DNA of 44,513 nt from Betaproteobacteria bacterium (GCA_028139135.1 JAOINB010000010.1:1-44513); one strand, 5' to 3'; positions 1 through 8,270 are shown, counted from the stretch's first letter. The notes: a model not told the origin generated them from the sequence alone. Made by a program: numbers and translations.

Positions 1-2416
1 TGTCTCCTGCCTCACTAAACAAAGCCCCGTTTATCCCAGTTGCTCCAGTTCCTCTCATATGAAGCTGGCCAAAAGAAGTAGTAATGCCTCCTGATAAAAC
101 TAAAGAGTTGGCACTATTGAGCGTGACAGTTCCAGTTCCGAGCGCATTTCCGTGGGTAAGTTTTATAATTTTACTACCGCCAAAAAAACTATTTCCTGAC
201 CGTGTGCTGCTGTTTCCAGTAAGAGTAAGCGTTCCAGATCCATATGCCTCAAAGGACCCGGTGCTTCCACTCAAAATTCCCGAATAAGTAATATCTCCAT
301 GTCTTTGAAATATAAAGTGACCGCCATTAAATAAAACCGATTGAGATGCAATAGAACCAGTACTTCCTCCAGCACCGATACTCAATATACCACTGTCTAA
401 GATGGTAGCACCCGTGTAGGTGTTATCGTTTGTTAATCGAAAAGTCCCCCCATCGTTTGTAAGTGAGCCTGTTCCACTGATCACACCTGCATAGATGAGA
501 GTATCAGATCGTGAAAACGTTACATTCGCATTATTGACAATATCACCCGTAACACTACCCGAGGTACCACCTGCACCAATTTGTAAGGTTCCTGCAGAAA
601 CAGTTGTGCCTCCAGAATATGTGTTATCCGCACTCAAAGTTAGCGTTCCAGAGCCCTGCTTAGTCAGACTTTTTCCACCAGCAATTACATTCGAAAATGT
701 CACATTTCCCGTATGGTTCACAATCAACTCTTCTCCTAAACTTGTAGTTCCGTTCAGAGAAATATTTCCAGCATTTGTAATCAGCGTTAAGGGTGCACTG
801 TTCACATTAATTTGCGAACCTGCTCCTGGAGTCAACACAACATTCACAGCATTTGGTCCTCCAGAAGCATCAAGGGTGCCTTCAATACCAATATTACCTC
901 CAGCAATTAAAGAAAAAGTTACATCATTGGGTGGACTTAATGACAAGTTCATTGCGGGGCTATCGTAATTAATGTGCCCGCTTGTTCCTCCTCCACAACT
1001 TCCAAATGACGGACAGACATTTCCTGTGGTGTCAATTGTTACACTTGTTCCAGCATTTAAGGTATTTTGAATTGTGGTGTTGCCAGTTGCATCGATCGTC
1101 AAATCGATAGGGTCAATCAACCACTCGCCAGCTATTCCATTCGTACTTTTTGCAGAGATCTTTGCATCAAATACATCGGTTATTCGACCAGATGTCTCCA
1201 CAAAACCGCCTGCCCCGTTTTTTAAACCAGCATTGGCTTCAATTTTTCCTTTTACAATCGTTTCTGATTGCGAGTTTGCAACATCGCTCCAGAGAATAAC
1301 TTTGCCACCATCTCCTGTTGCAATACCATTTGCCTCAATTTTTGCACTTTTATCCATTGAGACCATAACTGCAGGCGGATCGCTTCCACTTCCCCGGATA
1401 TCACCTCCGATGAGAATCTCACCTCCTCCAGTTTTCCCATTTGCTGCAACATGAGCCTTATCTCGCACCTCAATTCGATCTGCAAATGCTTGAACTTTTC
1501 CACCTTTTGCATAATCGGAACTAACGATCACTGTTCCATCAATTTCTAAACCCGATGGCTCTGGTGGACTGGGGCCACCCAGTACAAACGTACCATCTTC
1601 ATTTTTTGTAAGAGATGTTGCAGAAACAGTATCTCCGTGATTGATTGCTGATGCCATAAGGTCCGATGCAGCGCGGGCTGCCATAATCACCTGACCATTT
1701 GCTGCAGTGATTGCCCCTTTTTGTTGAATCAGTGCATCAACTGCACCTTTTTTGATCTGAACCGGAACAACACCTCCTAAATCCATCACTACTTCATCAG
1801 CTGCCACCATGGCAACCGTTCCAGAATTTGCAACTAGTGTTCCCTCATTGATTACAGTTGTAGCAATCAGGGCAATATGACCATTTTCCAGCGTTTTTAT
1901 TTCGCCAGAATTGATTATCGCACTGCCTTTTTCTCCTAAAAACCGTAATTGATCTTGTAAGTAATCCTTTGTTTCTACATCAAGAGTTGATGCAATAAAG
2001 CTTGCCGTATGTACTTGTGCAGTTTTCGAAAAGACAATTCCATTTGGATTTACTAAAATTGGATTCCCATTGGATTGGATTTTCCCTTGAATCTGGGATA
2101 CATCGCTTCCCACAACACGATTTAAGGAGGAATGCGATGGATTTTCAAAGTAGAATTCTACGGCTCCATCGGAAGAAACACTAAAACCTTCCCACTCAAT
2201 CACTGCCTTTGGGCTCGACTGATAAATTCTCGTAGTGTTCGAATTTGGTCGCTCGATCTGAACGGAGCCTGCCTGAATTACTTCCCCATGGGGACTATTG
2301 GGTATACCCAAAGCTGTTTCTGCAGCAAAAATTGGATTCCAATAAAGGCAAAATATTCCAAAAACTGTACCCAGAATGAGAACGTTTTTCCTGAAAATAT
2401 TGTATTTCAAACGCAA
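1..2416 (-). CDS. Filamentous haemagglutinin-type (TPS-A) exoprotein, N-terminal part, 3' end off the window
   Basis: Reading the minus strand from about 2416 gives one uninterrupted frame of roughly 805 codons that leaves the window at base 1, so the gene is partial. The product begins with a basic segment and hydrophobic stretch ending NPIFA-AET, a signal peptide. A TPS secretion domain follows, with the family hallmarks NRVVG, SQIQGKI, NGNPILVNPNGIVF and ASFIAS. Further on is a glycine/threonine-rich beta-helix region with autotransporter-type repeats (GTLTLSADNTYSGG at about 620-655, a second near 400-445, a third near 170-240). The protein is probably a secreted adhesin, exported by the pore encoded just upstream. 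No ATG fits; two in-frame TTG codons (2416 and 2410) precede the signal peptide and neither has a strong ribosome site. Family is confident; the exact start and the role are not. Confidence 0.88.
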   Translation of the reverse strand, partial: MRLKYNIFRKNVLILGTVFGIFCLYWNPIFAAETALGIPNSPHGEVIQAGSVQIERPNSNTTRIYQSSPKAVIEWEGFSVSSDGAVEFYFENPSHSSLNRVVGSDVSQIQGKIQSNGNPILVNPNGIVFSKTAQVHTASFIASTLDVETKDYLQDQLRFLGEKGSAIINSGEIKTLENGHIALIATTVINEGTLVANSGTVAMVAADEVVMDLGGVVPVQIKKGAVDALIQQKGAITAANGQVIMAARAASDLMASAINHGDTVSATSLTKNEDGTFVLGGPSPPEPSGLEIDGTVIVSSDYAKGGKVQAFADRIEVRDKAHVAANGKTGGGEILIGGDIRGSGSDPPAVMVSMDKSAKIEANGIATGDGGKVILWSDVANSQSETIVKGKIEANAGLKNGAGGFVETSGRITDVFDAKISAKSTNGIAGEWLIDPIDLTIDATGNTTIQNTLNAGTSVTIDTTGNVCPSFGSCGGGTSGHINYDSPAMNLSLSPPNDVTFSLIAGGNIGIEGTLDASGGPNAVNVVLTPGAGSQINVNSAPLTLITNAGNISLNGTTSLGEELIVNHTGNVTFSNVIAGGKSLTKQGSGTLTLSADNTYSGGTTVSAGTLQIGAGGTSGSVTGDIVNNANVTFSRSDTLIYAGVISGTGSLTNDGGTFRLTNDNTYTGATILDSGILSIGAGGSTGSIASQSVLFNGGHFIFQRHGDITYSGILSGSTGSFEAYGSGTLTLTGNSSTRSGNSFFGGSKIIKLTHGNALGTGTVTLNSANSLVLSGGITTSFGQLHMRGTGATGINGALFSEAGD

Positions 2417-2499
2417 AATTCTGTTAAAAAAAAGATTAATGTATAATACCAAAGTATTACTACTTATGTATATTATTTATACTCTTTTTATCATACTAA

Positions 2500-2515
2500 A
2501 GTTTCACGTGAAACA
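2500..2515. promoter_or_regulatory. parS: parS-like centromere site
   Basis: The sequence AGTTTCACGTGAAACA contains a perfect 14-bp palindrome, GTTTCACGTGAAAC. It differs from the widely conserved chromosomal parS consensus (TGTTTCACGTGAAACA) at the first base only. In known systems ParB binds this site, and most copies lie in the origin-proximal part of the chromosome. It sits between the terminator of the pore gene and the start of the exoprotein gene. No parB is in the window. Confidence 0.8.
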
Positions 2516-2537
2516 CTTTTGTATCAATGCTACAGCC

Positions 2538-2565
2538 ATAAAAAAAGGGGCTCAATAAGCCCCTT
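2538..2565 (-). terminator. Intrinsic terminator of the TPS-B gene
   Basis: A perfect 8-bp stem (2545-2552 with 2558-2565), a 5-nt loop and a run of T on the minus strand (2540-2546) lie 27 bases past the stop of the pore gene. It should end that transcript, so the exoprotein gene needs its own promoter; an AT-rich TATTAT-like -10 is present near 2440. Confidence 0.85.
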
Positions 2566-2591
2566 GTTCCATCCAACGATATTGGAAAGTT

Positions 2592-4256
2592 TTAAAACGC
2601 ATAGTCCACCAAAAACCAGAAAATAGGAGTCGAGGATCGAATATCTGAATCTGGTGCATGCCCGCTTCTGTATGCGAGCAGAAGGTTGAAGTTCACATGG
2701 CCACTTGCACCCATAAAGCCAACACCACCTCCTGACCTATGCTCATTCACCGCAGCCTGCCCTGCCGAGCGATCTGCAGTAACTTTCACGCTTCCAAAAT
2801 CATAAAATAGATACGGCTTACCGAATCTCGTTTGTCCTTCCAATTGCACTTGCACTAAATATCCTCTATCGCCTGGTGCCTCACCCAATGGATAAGCTCG
2901 CACACCGTAAGGCCCACCGAGTAAAAAATCCTCTGAGGAATCCAAATTTGTACTGGTTTCCTGCAATGATAGCCTCGTATTTAGCCGCAGTGCAGAGCTC
3001 AATGACTGTATACGCGTTACATCAAGCATGAATTTAGAAAAATTTCCCTCAATTCCATAAATATCGCTTAACGCTGCCGTTTGATTGAAATTAATTGAGC
3101 CAATTTTCAATCTTGCCGAGCCATAAGTAACCGCATTTTTCCCAAATTTCCCATCTCGGATATCAAACGATAACCCGATGGGAATAGAAACATTTTCTTT
3201 TTCTGAGTTTGCATTAAATACGCTATCGGATAATTCTTTAAACTCTAGACCAGCAAAAAGTTTTACGTTTCGAACATTTGTGCGCACTAACTGATTGTAA
3301 ACTTGTAGAGCTACCGTTTTGGACTCCCCACTAAGACCAGCTGCTGCTAGCTCCTTTCCAACTCCATAATCCGCATACCCTATATTCAACGAAATCCCAT
3401 AGCCTTCAAAGCCAATCGGCCTGGAGTAACCGAGATTAAATAAAGAAAGATCATCTTCGGATTGCACAATTCCGAACTGAACCAAATCACCTAAGGCAAA
3501 ATTATTGGGATTTGCATAATCAAAGCGGATTCTATTGTACCCCGTATATCGATTTCCAAAGTTATCAAACCCAAGTCTATAACTAGGAGAGGAATCTATA
3601 TCAAAATCCACGGACAAGTCCCCTCTTCCAACATCAGCACCGGGTTTAACAACAGGACGGATAACTACCCCTGGAAGATCTCTTAAAAGCAGTGTCGTTC
3701 TCTCAAGTAAGGATTCCTCAATAAACTCTCCACTTTTTAGCGATGATAACCAGTCATTTACTTGAGACTCATATTCTCCAGAGCCCCTAGCTGAGACATC
3801 TCCGTATCTTCCTTCAAGTACTTCGATTTTCACGGAGCCATCTTCTACAGTTTGGGGAGGCAACACTGCTCTGGAAAATGGATAGCCATTTTTCCGGTAT
3901 AACTGATCTATCCTAGATACTACTTGCTGAAGGGCTCCAAAATCATACATACCAGATTCAAATTTTGCAGCCTCCATAATCTGCTGCGTAGAGAAAAGTG
4001 TATTTCCACTGATTTGAAGGACTCGTACCTGAACCTTTTCACCGGATTGAACAGTCGGAGCTGCTGGTGACTCAATCTGCAAAGTCTCTCGCTCAGGTGT
4101 CGGTTGATTCGGCGTACTTTGCTCATTCAAAATTCTGCCCGCATTTGGTTGCAAATACATCTGATGATCTCCTGGGTGAGTAAGAGCAACAGAACTGAAT
4201 GCATATAAGCAAACAAAAAATAACGGTTTAAAAAAAGACAAATATTTTGGTACCAC
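2592..4256 (-). CDS. Two-partner secretion outer-membrane pore (FhaC/ShlB/HecB family)
   Basis: A 554-residue protein of usual family length that translocates the TPS-A exoprotein across the outer membrane. It has a signal peptide (about residues 1-26), a POTRA_2 domain (about 75-155, with VRVLQISGNTLF and IEVLEGRYGDV) and a 16-strand beta-barrel for the remainder. The barrel contains a VRAYPLGEAPGD segment matching the conserved VRGY-type motif, and the protein ends in the Phe typical of outer-membrane barrels. The start is GTG, with AAGGA seven bases upstream. It lies upstream of its predicted substrate gene on the same strand but is separated from it by a terminator and a parS site. Family assignment is firm; the substrate pairing is inferred from adjacency. 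Confidence 0.93.
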   Translation of the reverse strand: MVPKYLSFFKPLFFVCLYAFSSVALTHPGDHQMYLQPNAGRILNEQSTPNQPTPERETLQIESPAAPTVQSGEKVQVRVLQISGNTLFSTQQIMEAAKFESGMYDFGALQQVVSRIDQLYRKNGYPFSRAVLPPQTVEDGSVKIEVLEGRYGDVSARGSGEYESQVNDWLSSLKSGEFIEESLLERTTLLLRDLPGVVIRPVVKPGADVGRGDLSVDFDIDSSPSYRLGFDNFGNRYTGYNRIRFDYANPNNFALGDLVQFGIVQSEDDLSLFNLGYSRPIGFEGYGISLNIGYADYGVGKELAAAGLSGESKTVALQVYNQLVRTNVRNVKLFAGLEFKELSDSVFNANSEKENVSIPIGLSFDIRDGKFGKNAVTYGSARLKIGSINFNQTAALSDIYGIEGNFSKFMLDVTRIQSLSSALRLNTRLSLQETSTNLDSSEDFLLGGPYGVRAYPLGEAPGDRGYLVQVQLEGQTRFGKPYLFYDFGSVKVTADRSAGQAAVNEHRSGGGVGFMGASGHVNFNLLLAYRSGHAPDSDIRSSTPIFWFLVDYAF

Positions 4257-4603
4257 AATTACATCCTTATTTAAATGAACACTGACTATAGATAAAAACG
4301 GATCAGAATTCTGTTGAATGAATGGCCAGATTATATCAAGTATTTTTGCACTCTAATATTAGAAAAGCATAATTCATAAAAAGAACATTCTTTAAACCTT
4401 CGAAATATTTTATGGTTCCCATCACAGGTTCACGCTCTATATATGAGTTCGGAATTAGAAAACCAAACTCCCGGATATGGAACGTTGGATTTCTCGTTTT
4501 TTTCCCCATTTGCAACTTAGACAGTGTCTAAAAAATACTCTTAGGATTAAAAAAGAGAAGAATTTAGCGTAAATACTGGGATGCACCGCAAAAAACGCAA
4601 ATG

Positions 4604-4683
4604 TTATCCACAAAACTTTCCACACCGTGTTTGAATGCGGCCGAAAACATTTCTGAAATCTTTTCAACAGAAACTGTGTACAA
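4604..4683. promoter_or_regulatory. DnaA-box cluster (one consensus, two near-matches)
   Basis: TTATCCACA at 4604-4612 is a perfect consensus DnaA box. CTTTCCACA (4616-4624) and, in the other orientation, TGTGTACAA (4675-4683) each differ from the relaxed consensus at one position. DnaA boxes also occur outside origins, so this supports DnaA binding but does not prove an origin. Confidence 0.45.
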
Positions 4684-4731
4684 CTTTCAACAAAAATTTA
4701 CTGCTTCTTTTGACTACTTGCTCTCAGGTTG

Positions 4732-4752
4732 ATTGGTCAATTATTGACCAAT
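4732..4752. repeat. Perfect inverted repeat, operator-like
   Basis: ATTGGTCAA and TTGACCAAT flank a 3-base TTA centre. The short spacer and lack of a GC-rich stem or T-run look more like a dimeric repressor site than a terminator. No gene starts close by, so its target is unknown. Confidence 0.5.
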
Positions 4753-4788
4753 TTTGTTTTACACCTTTCTTGTTTCCATAGAACCATA

Positions 4789-4816
4789 CTTAAGAGTACT
4801 TCGCAAAACTCTTAAG
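4789..4816. repeat. Perfect 9-bp inverted repeat
   Basis: CTTAAGAGT (4789-4797) and ACTCTTAAG (4808-4816) flank a 10-base loop. No T-run follows on either strand, so it is not an obvious terminator. Confidence 0.5.
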
Positions 4817-4841
4817 ATGAAATTTTCTATCTAGAAGGTAA

Positions 4842-4915
4842 AACTAAGATTCGATGAACAACAAATTGGTAAACGAATTCATCTTTGCCTTGTACTTAGT
4901 GTATCAATCTTAGTT
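4842..4915. repeat. Nested inverted repeats (possible structured RNA or recombination site)
   Basis: The 10-base arms AACTAAGATT (4842-4851) and AATCTTAGTT (4906-4915) pair perfectly. Inside them GATGAA (4853-4858) pairs with TTCATC (4878-4883). The nested arrangement suggests a folded RNA or DNA element; I recognise no family. Confidence 0.4.
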
Positions 4916-5715
4916 CTCGTGTGTGGTTTATTTTTACACTTTTTTTTCCATTCCATGGTTGACAAGGCTTGCAATAAACTCTAGGAAATTTCTTGTAAAA
5001 CTTCCTTAGTTAAAAAAAAAGTTTCATTCGCGCTTACTCAATTGTTCCATTCCTTAAAACTAAAAACCTCTAAAACGGCCACAGCACTGTGTTTACAGCG
5101 TCAACAAAAAATTCGTCTAACAAATTACTTTTAATAGTTAATAATTACTACGAGCAACAATAGAAAAGATTATGGAATTAGCGGGACTTACACTAAGGAG
5201 TAATTACCACTATCTCATGTCCGAAGAAACCTTTTTACCTACAGCAATTTTTCACAAATTTTGGGTAGTTTCCGGTATTACTTTTAACCGGTACTTACGA
5301 ACAGCCAGTCGAAATGTCGACTCTAAAAAATAGCTTAGAGAACAAAAAAAAACTCCAATATTGTTTTTTTTGTATGCGATATAGATGCCTATCACCTTTG
5401 AGGATTGTTTTCAAAAATAAAAAATACTTTTGTTCCTGTGTTCTTAGTCACCCCTTTTTACTCCTGAAATGCAATGGAAAAAAGCTTCTTTTTTTCTAGA
5501 ATATTTCTAAATTTTTCCTACATTGCCATTGACAATATTGTCTAAATCAGAGTGTTTTTGTTCAACAATTGAAAGATATCCCCATTTCTGGGCAATTTTC
5601 TAATTATTTAAAATACAATCTTGTTTACAAACAGATAATTAGCAAATTTAAGTATTAATTTCTGCAAAGAATCAAATTTTTAGCAAATTTGCCAGCATTT
5701 TTCGAGTTATCGGAT

Positions 5716-5780
5716 AAAAAAACCTTTACCTGCCAAGCTGGGAGAGTGAGGGTTCCATATATGCTTGACAGGTATAGGCA
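5716..5780 (-). repeat. Hairpin/T-run element, copy A
   Basis: Arms at 5723-5737 and 5764-5778 pair at 13 of 15 positions plus one wobble. A run of seven T follows on the minus strand (5716-5722), so it can act as an intrinsic terminator on that strand. The loop contains an 18-nt block (5740-5757) identical to copy B, 90 bases away. It lies downstream of the TonB-dependent receptor gene. Confidence 0.7.
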
Positions 5781-5803
5781 AAACACCTTTTTATATTCTT
5801 TTG

Positions 5804-5870
5804 AAAAAAAACCAGTACCTGTCAGGCCGGGGAGAGTGAGGGTTCCACGTAAACCCGACAGGTAAAGGCA
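5804..5870 (-). repeat. Hairpin/T-run element, copy B
   Basis: Arms at 5812-5826 and 5854-5868 pair at 12 of 15 positions, and eight T follow on the minus strand (5804-5811). The loop block at 5830-5847 is identical to copy A, while the stem bases next to it differ and in part keep pairing. On the minus strand this copy is met first after the receptor gene and probably serves as its terminator. Confidence 0.7.
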
Positions 5871-5939
5871 AAAAATTTTGAATGCATTTTGTTGATGGAG
5901 AATAGGCTGAACGTCATACACTCAAAATTTTGTTTTTAA

Positions 5940-8093
5940 TTAAAAATTCACCACTACTCCTGTTGATACGGTTCTGGGCTTATTAGGACGAGCCCCGTCT
6001 GGAGAGCGAGATATTATCTTTTGATCATCAAAAGCGTTTTCTACTTTCAGAAACACGCTTGTATTGTCGGCGATTTGATACCGCGAAATTAAATCCAGAA
6101 CAAATAATGAGTCTGTCTCGCCAAATGAACCGCCTGTTCTGTTGTATCCAGTAACATCTCCCATGGAGCCGATGTGTTTCATAATTGCGTAGTTATCCCA
6201 ACCAGAGGCATGCTCTATACCTGTCCTTAAACTGAATGAACTCTCAGGGATGTGCGGAAGCTTGTCCCCATCCTGAAAACCATTTTGATTAGCGCCTTTT
6301 ATTTCAGCTTTTGTGTAAGTGTAGGCAAATGCAAGGGGAACGTTGTAGCTATCACCCTCGAAGGTATTTACAACTTGAAACTCAAGCCCTGAAATTTCTG
6401 CTTCACCTGTTTTTAATGACCCAGCGGTAGCACCATTACTGCATGGGCTTCCAACGGAACAAAGCTCAGTTTTATCGGAAAAATCACTGTAAAAATAAAT
6501 GCCTTCAACAAAGAGATTTCCACTTCCATATCTCAATCCCGCCTCGAAATTAGCACTCTCTTCAACCTCTTCATTCGAATCGGCTCCTCCACCAATCGGT
6601 GTGAACCCTTTGTGATATCCTGCTAGAGTTTGCAAGTTATCATTAATATCGTAAGTTACGGATAACCCCGGTAGAAGTATATCTGTCTCGTGATTTTTGG
6701 TGCTTGCAGGCCCCGCTGATCTATCCGTGCCATATTGCTTTCTGCTTGTTTCATAATCTTCATATCTCAATACCGCATTCACTAACATAGCATCGTTAAC
6801 TTGCCATGCATCAGAAATAAACATTGTAGTTGCATCAGCCTCTTCAAACCTGTTATTACTACCACTCGGCGTAACAGTACTCTGATAAACATAGGCTCCA
6901 CTGACCTGGTCATACTTATCCTGTGGCTGAAACCGATTCATGTTGTCCTTATGCTTGCGAACCCCAAAATCGATATCGTGGTTATCAACTACAAAATTCA
7001 AATTAGCTTGAATACCCTCTGATTCATAAGCGCGATTATTATGCTTGTATGTCAATCCAGCAACGTCAGTCGTACCGTCTAAAATGCCCTGTTGCGAAGT
7101 GTTTCCGCCATTGACTGCATCAACGTAGCTCCCTCCTTTAGCAACCTTAAACCAATCCCGCTGGTAATAATTTTTGTACGCTGTGACTGTGAAATTCTTA
7201 CTGTCATCGATCTCATGAGAATAAGTTAAGTTATATCCCTCATGTTTATTTGTCATTTGATCAATTGTTGACAAACCATAACGCCTATTTGGATTAACGT
7301 TAAAGTCCGCATCTGTTAGACCCAAATAGGTCTCATTTGATGTTTGTTCGGTTCGAGAAGCTTTAAACAAAAGTTTTCCAGCTTCGCCAGTATCAAATCC
7401 GAACTTCACAACATAATCAGATATTGAAAAACCAGAGTCTCTATTACTCCTATCAATACTTTTGAAACCATCAGTCTGCCTGGTCACACCCTCGAACAAA
7501 AACTTAAACGGACCACTTCCGTCACCGAAATAAATGTGACCATTTATTTGGTTATTTTGTCCAAAGAAAGTAGAAACTCTTCCTGAAAGGGATGTTGGGA
7601 TCGGGGTGGAGATCATATTCAAAACGCCACCTGTTGTTTGGGGTCCGTACTTGAGCATTGGTGCGCCCTTCAGCACTTCAATCGACTGCATCCTCAAAAT
7701 CGTCGGAAAATAATATGCTGCGGGTGCAGTATATGGCGCTGGAGCAATCAAAACACCGTCTTCCATAAGGGTAACTTTCTCAGATCTTTCTGAGGTAGCC
7801 CCTCGAATACCAATGTTTGGCCTTAAACCATATCCATCTTCTTCACGTATATAAATACCCGGGACTGTTTTTAAGGCTTGATTAATATCGTCAATTGCCT
7901 CAGTTTTCATTTGCCCCGCACCAACAACGTATCCCGAGCCTGGCAAACCCTGTGCGCGGTCTTTCGTCCCAATAATTTCTATGCTGTCAAGCAAATAGCC
8001 ATCAGTTTCCTCCGCCGAGAGATATGTCGGCACACTAATTAAAGCAGCCATAGCAACTGCTAATTTTTTCATTTTTAAATTTTTTACCTTCAT
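5940..8093 (-). CDS. TonB-dependent outer-membrane receptor, FecA-like (ferric iron uptake)
   Basis: A receptor of about 717 residues with signal peptide (MKKLAVAMAALISVPTYLSA within the first 30 residues), an N-terminal plug domain (PNIGIRG, LMEDGVLIAPAPYTAP, VLKGAPMLKYGPQTTGG) and a beta-barrel ending in VVNF. The plug closely resembles ferric-citrate-type receptors. Unlike FecA it goes straight from the leader to the plug and lacks the extra N-terminal signalling domain; no fecI/fecR pair is nearby. The open frame reaches 8138, but that part overlaps the Fur box. The ATG at 8093, with AAGGA upstream, is the better start. A Fur site overlaps its control region, so iron repression is expected. 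The exact ligand is not determinable. Confidence 0.93.
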   Translation of the reverse strand: MKVKNLKMKKLAVAMAALISVPTYLSAEETDGYLLDSIEIIGTKDRAQGLPGSGYVVGAGQMKTEAIDDINQALKTVPGIYIREEDGYGLRPNIGIRGATSERSEKVTLMEDGVLIAPAPYTAPAAYYFPTILRMQSIEVLKGAPMLKYGPQTTGGVLNMISTPIPTSLSGRVSTFFGQNNQINGHIYFGDGSGPFKFLFEGVTRQTDGFKSIDRSNRDSGFSISDYVVKFGFDTGEAGKLLFKASRTEQTSNETYLGLTDADFNVNPNRRYGLSTIDQMTNKHEGYNLTYSHEIDDSKNFTVTAYKNYYQRDWFKVAKGGSYVDAVNGGNTSQQGILDGTTDVAGLTYKHNNRAYESEGIQANLNFVVDNHDIDFGVRKHKDNMNRFQPQDKYDQVSGAYVYQSTVTPSGSNNRFEEADATTMFISDAWQVNDAMLVNAVLRYEDYETSRKQYGTDRSAGPASTKNHETDILLPGLSVTYDINDNLQTLAGYHKGFTPIGGGADSNEEVEESANFEAGLRYGSGNLFVEGIYFYSDFSDKTELCSVGSPCSNGATAGSLKTGEAEISGLEFQVVNTFEGDSYNVPLAFAYTYTKAEIKGANQNGFQDGDKLPHIPESSFSLRTGIEHASGWDNYAIMKHIGSMGDVTGYNRTGGSFGETDSLFVLDLISRYQIADNTSVFLKVENAFDDQKIISRSPDGARPNKPRTVSTGVVVNF

Positions 8094-8120
8094 TTTTATT
8101 GCATTCCTTAACTGTGAATT

Positions 8121-8139
8121 ATTGAGAATCATTATCAAT
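8121..8139 (-). promoter_or_regulatory. Fur box for the TonB-dependent receptor
   Basis: ATTGAGAATCATTATCAAT matches the GATAATGATAATCATTATC Fur consensus well (its reverse complement reads GATAATGATTCTC). A minus-strand -10-like TATTAT (8156-8151) with TTGTAA (8179-8174) 17 bases upstream places this box at the start of the transcript, where Fur would block initiation. Confidence 0.8.
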
Positions 8140-8158
8140 CTCTTTTACATATAATACT

Positions 8159-8177
8159 GAGAATGATTGTCATTTAC
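8159..8177 (+). promoter_or_regulatory. Fur box for the rhodanese gene
   Basis: GAGAATGATTGTCATTTAC matches the 19-base Fur consensus at 14 positions. It lies just after a plus-strand TATAAT (8150-8155) and upstream of the rhodanese gene. With the box at 8121-8139 it brackets a shared AT-rich -10 region used in both directions. Confidence 0.7.
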
Positions 8178-8270
8178 AATAGTTTTATAAAATTTTGCAA
8201 AAATACAGAAAAACTATGGCAACTAGGTAGCATATTTGAAGTACCATTTACTTTTAAAAAAGGATTCATT

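Larger units (their letters stand above)
4257..5939. other. Long AT-rich non-coding region
   Basis: About 1.7 kb without a credible gene on either strand; the short open frames show no recognisable protein features. It holds a consensus DnaA box with two near-matches (4604-4683), perfect inverted repeats at 4732-4752, 4789-4816 and 4842-4915, a TTTTTCACA at 5248-5256, a 10-bp palindrome GCAAATTTGC near 5684, and two tandem hairpin elements (5716-5870). It contains no tRNA, rRNA, tmRNA or RNase P RNA that I can recognise. It may be an origin-like or regulatory region, or decayed DNA. Confidence 0.6.

Noticed and set aside
84-2446. Plus-strand open frames over the left end (for example 495-968 and 1074-1454)
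   Set aside because: They are antisense to the continuous haemagglutinin frame; their Pro/Ser-rich products are mirror images of its Gly/Thr-rich repeats.
4455-4667. Minus-strand 70-residue frame in the non-coding region
   Set aside because: No family resemblance, no ribosome site, and it covers the DnaA-box cluster.
5314-5499. Plus-strand 61-residue frame in the non-coding region
   Set aside because: Low-complexity Lys/Phe/Cys-rich product typical of AT-rich noise; no ribosome site.
5655-5921. Minus-strand 88-residue frame with a repeated FCLYLS..GTLTLP peptide
   Set aside because: The repetition follows from the 90-base spacing of the two hairpin elements; stems and T-runs explain the sequence better than a protein, and the start is not convincing.
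8094-8138. Upstream start of the TonB-dependent receptor at 8138
   Set aside because: It would place the Fur box inside the coding region and precede the signal peptide with a non-leader sequence.
8163-8270. Upstream start of the rhodanese gene at 8163
   Set aside because: It lies inside the Fur box and lacks a ribosome site; the ATG at 8271 has one.
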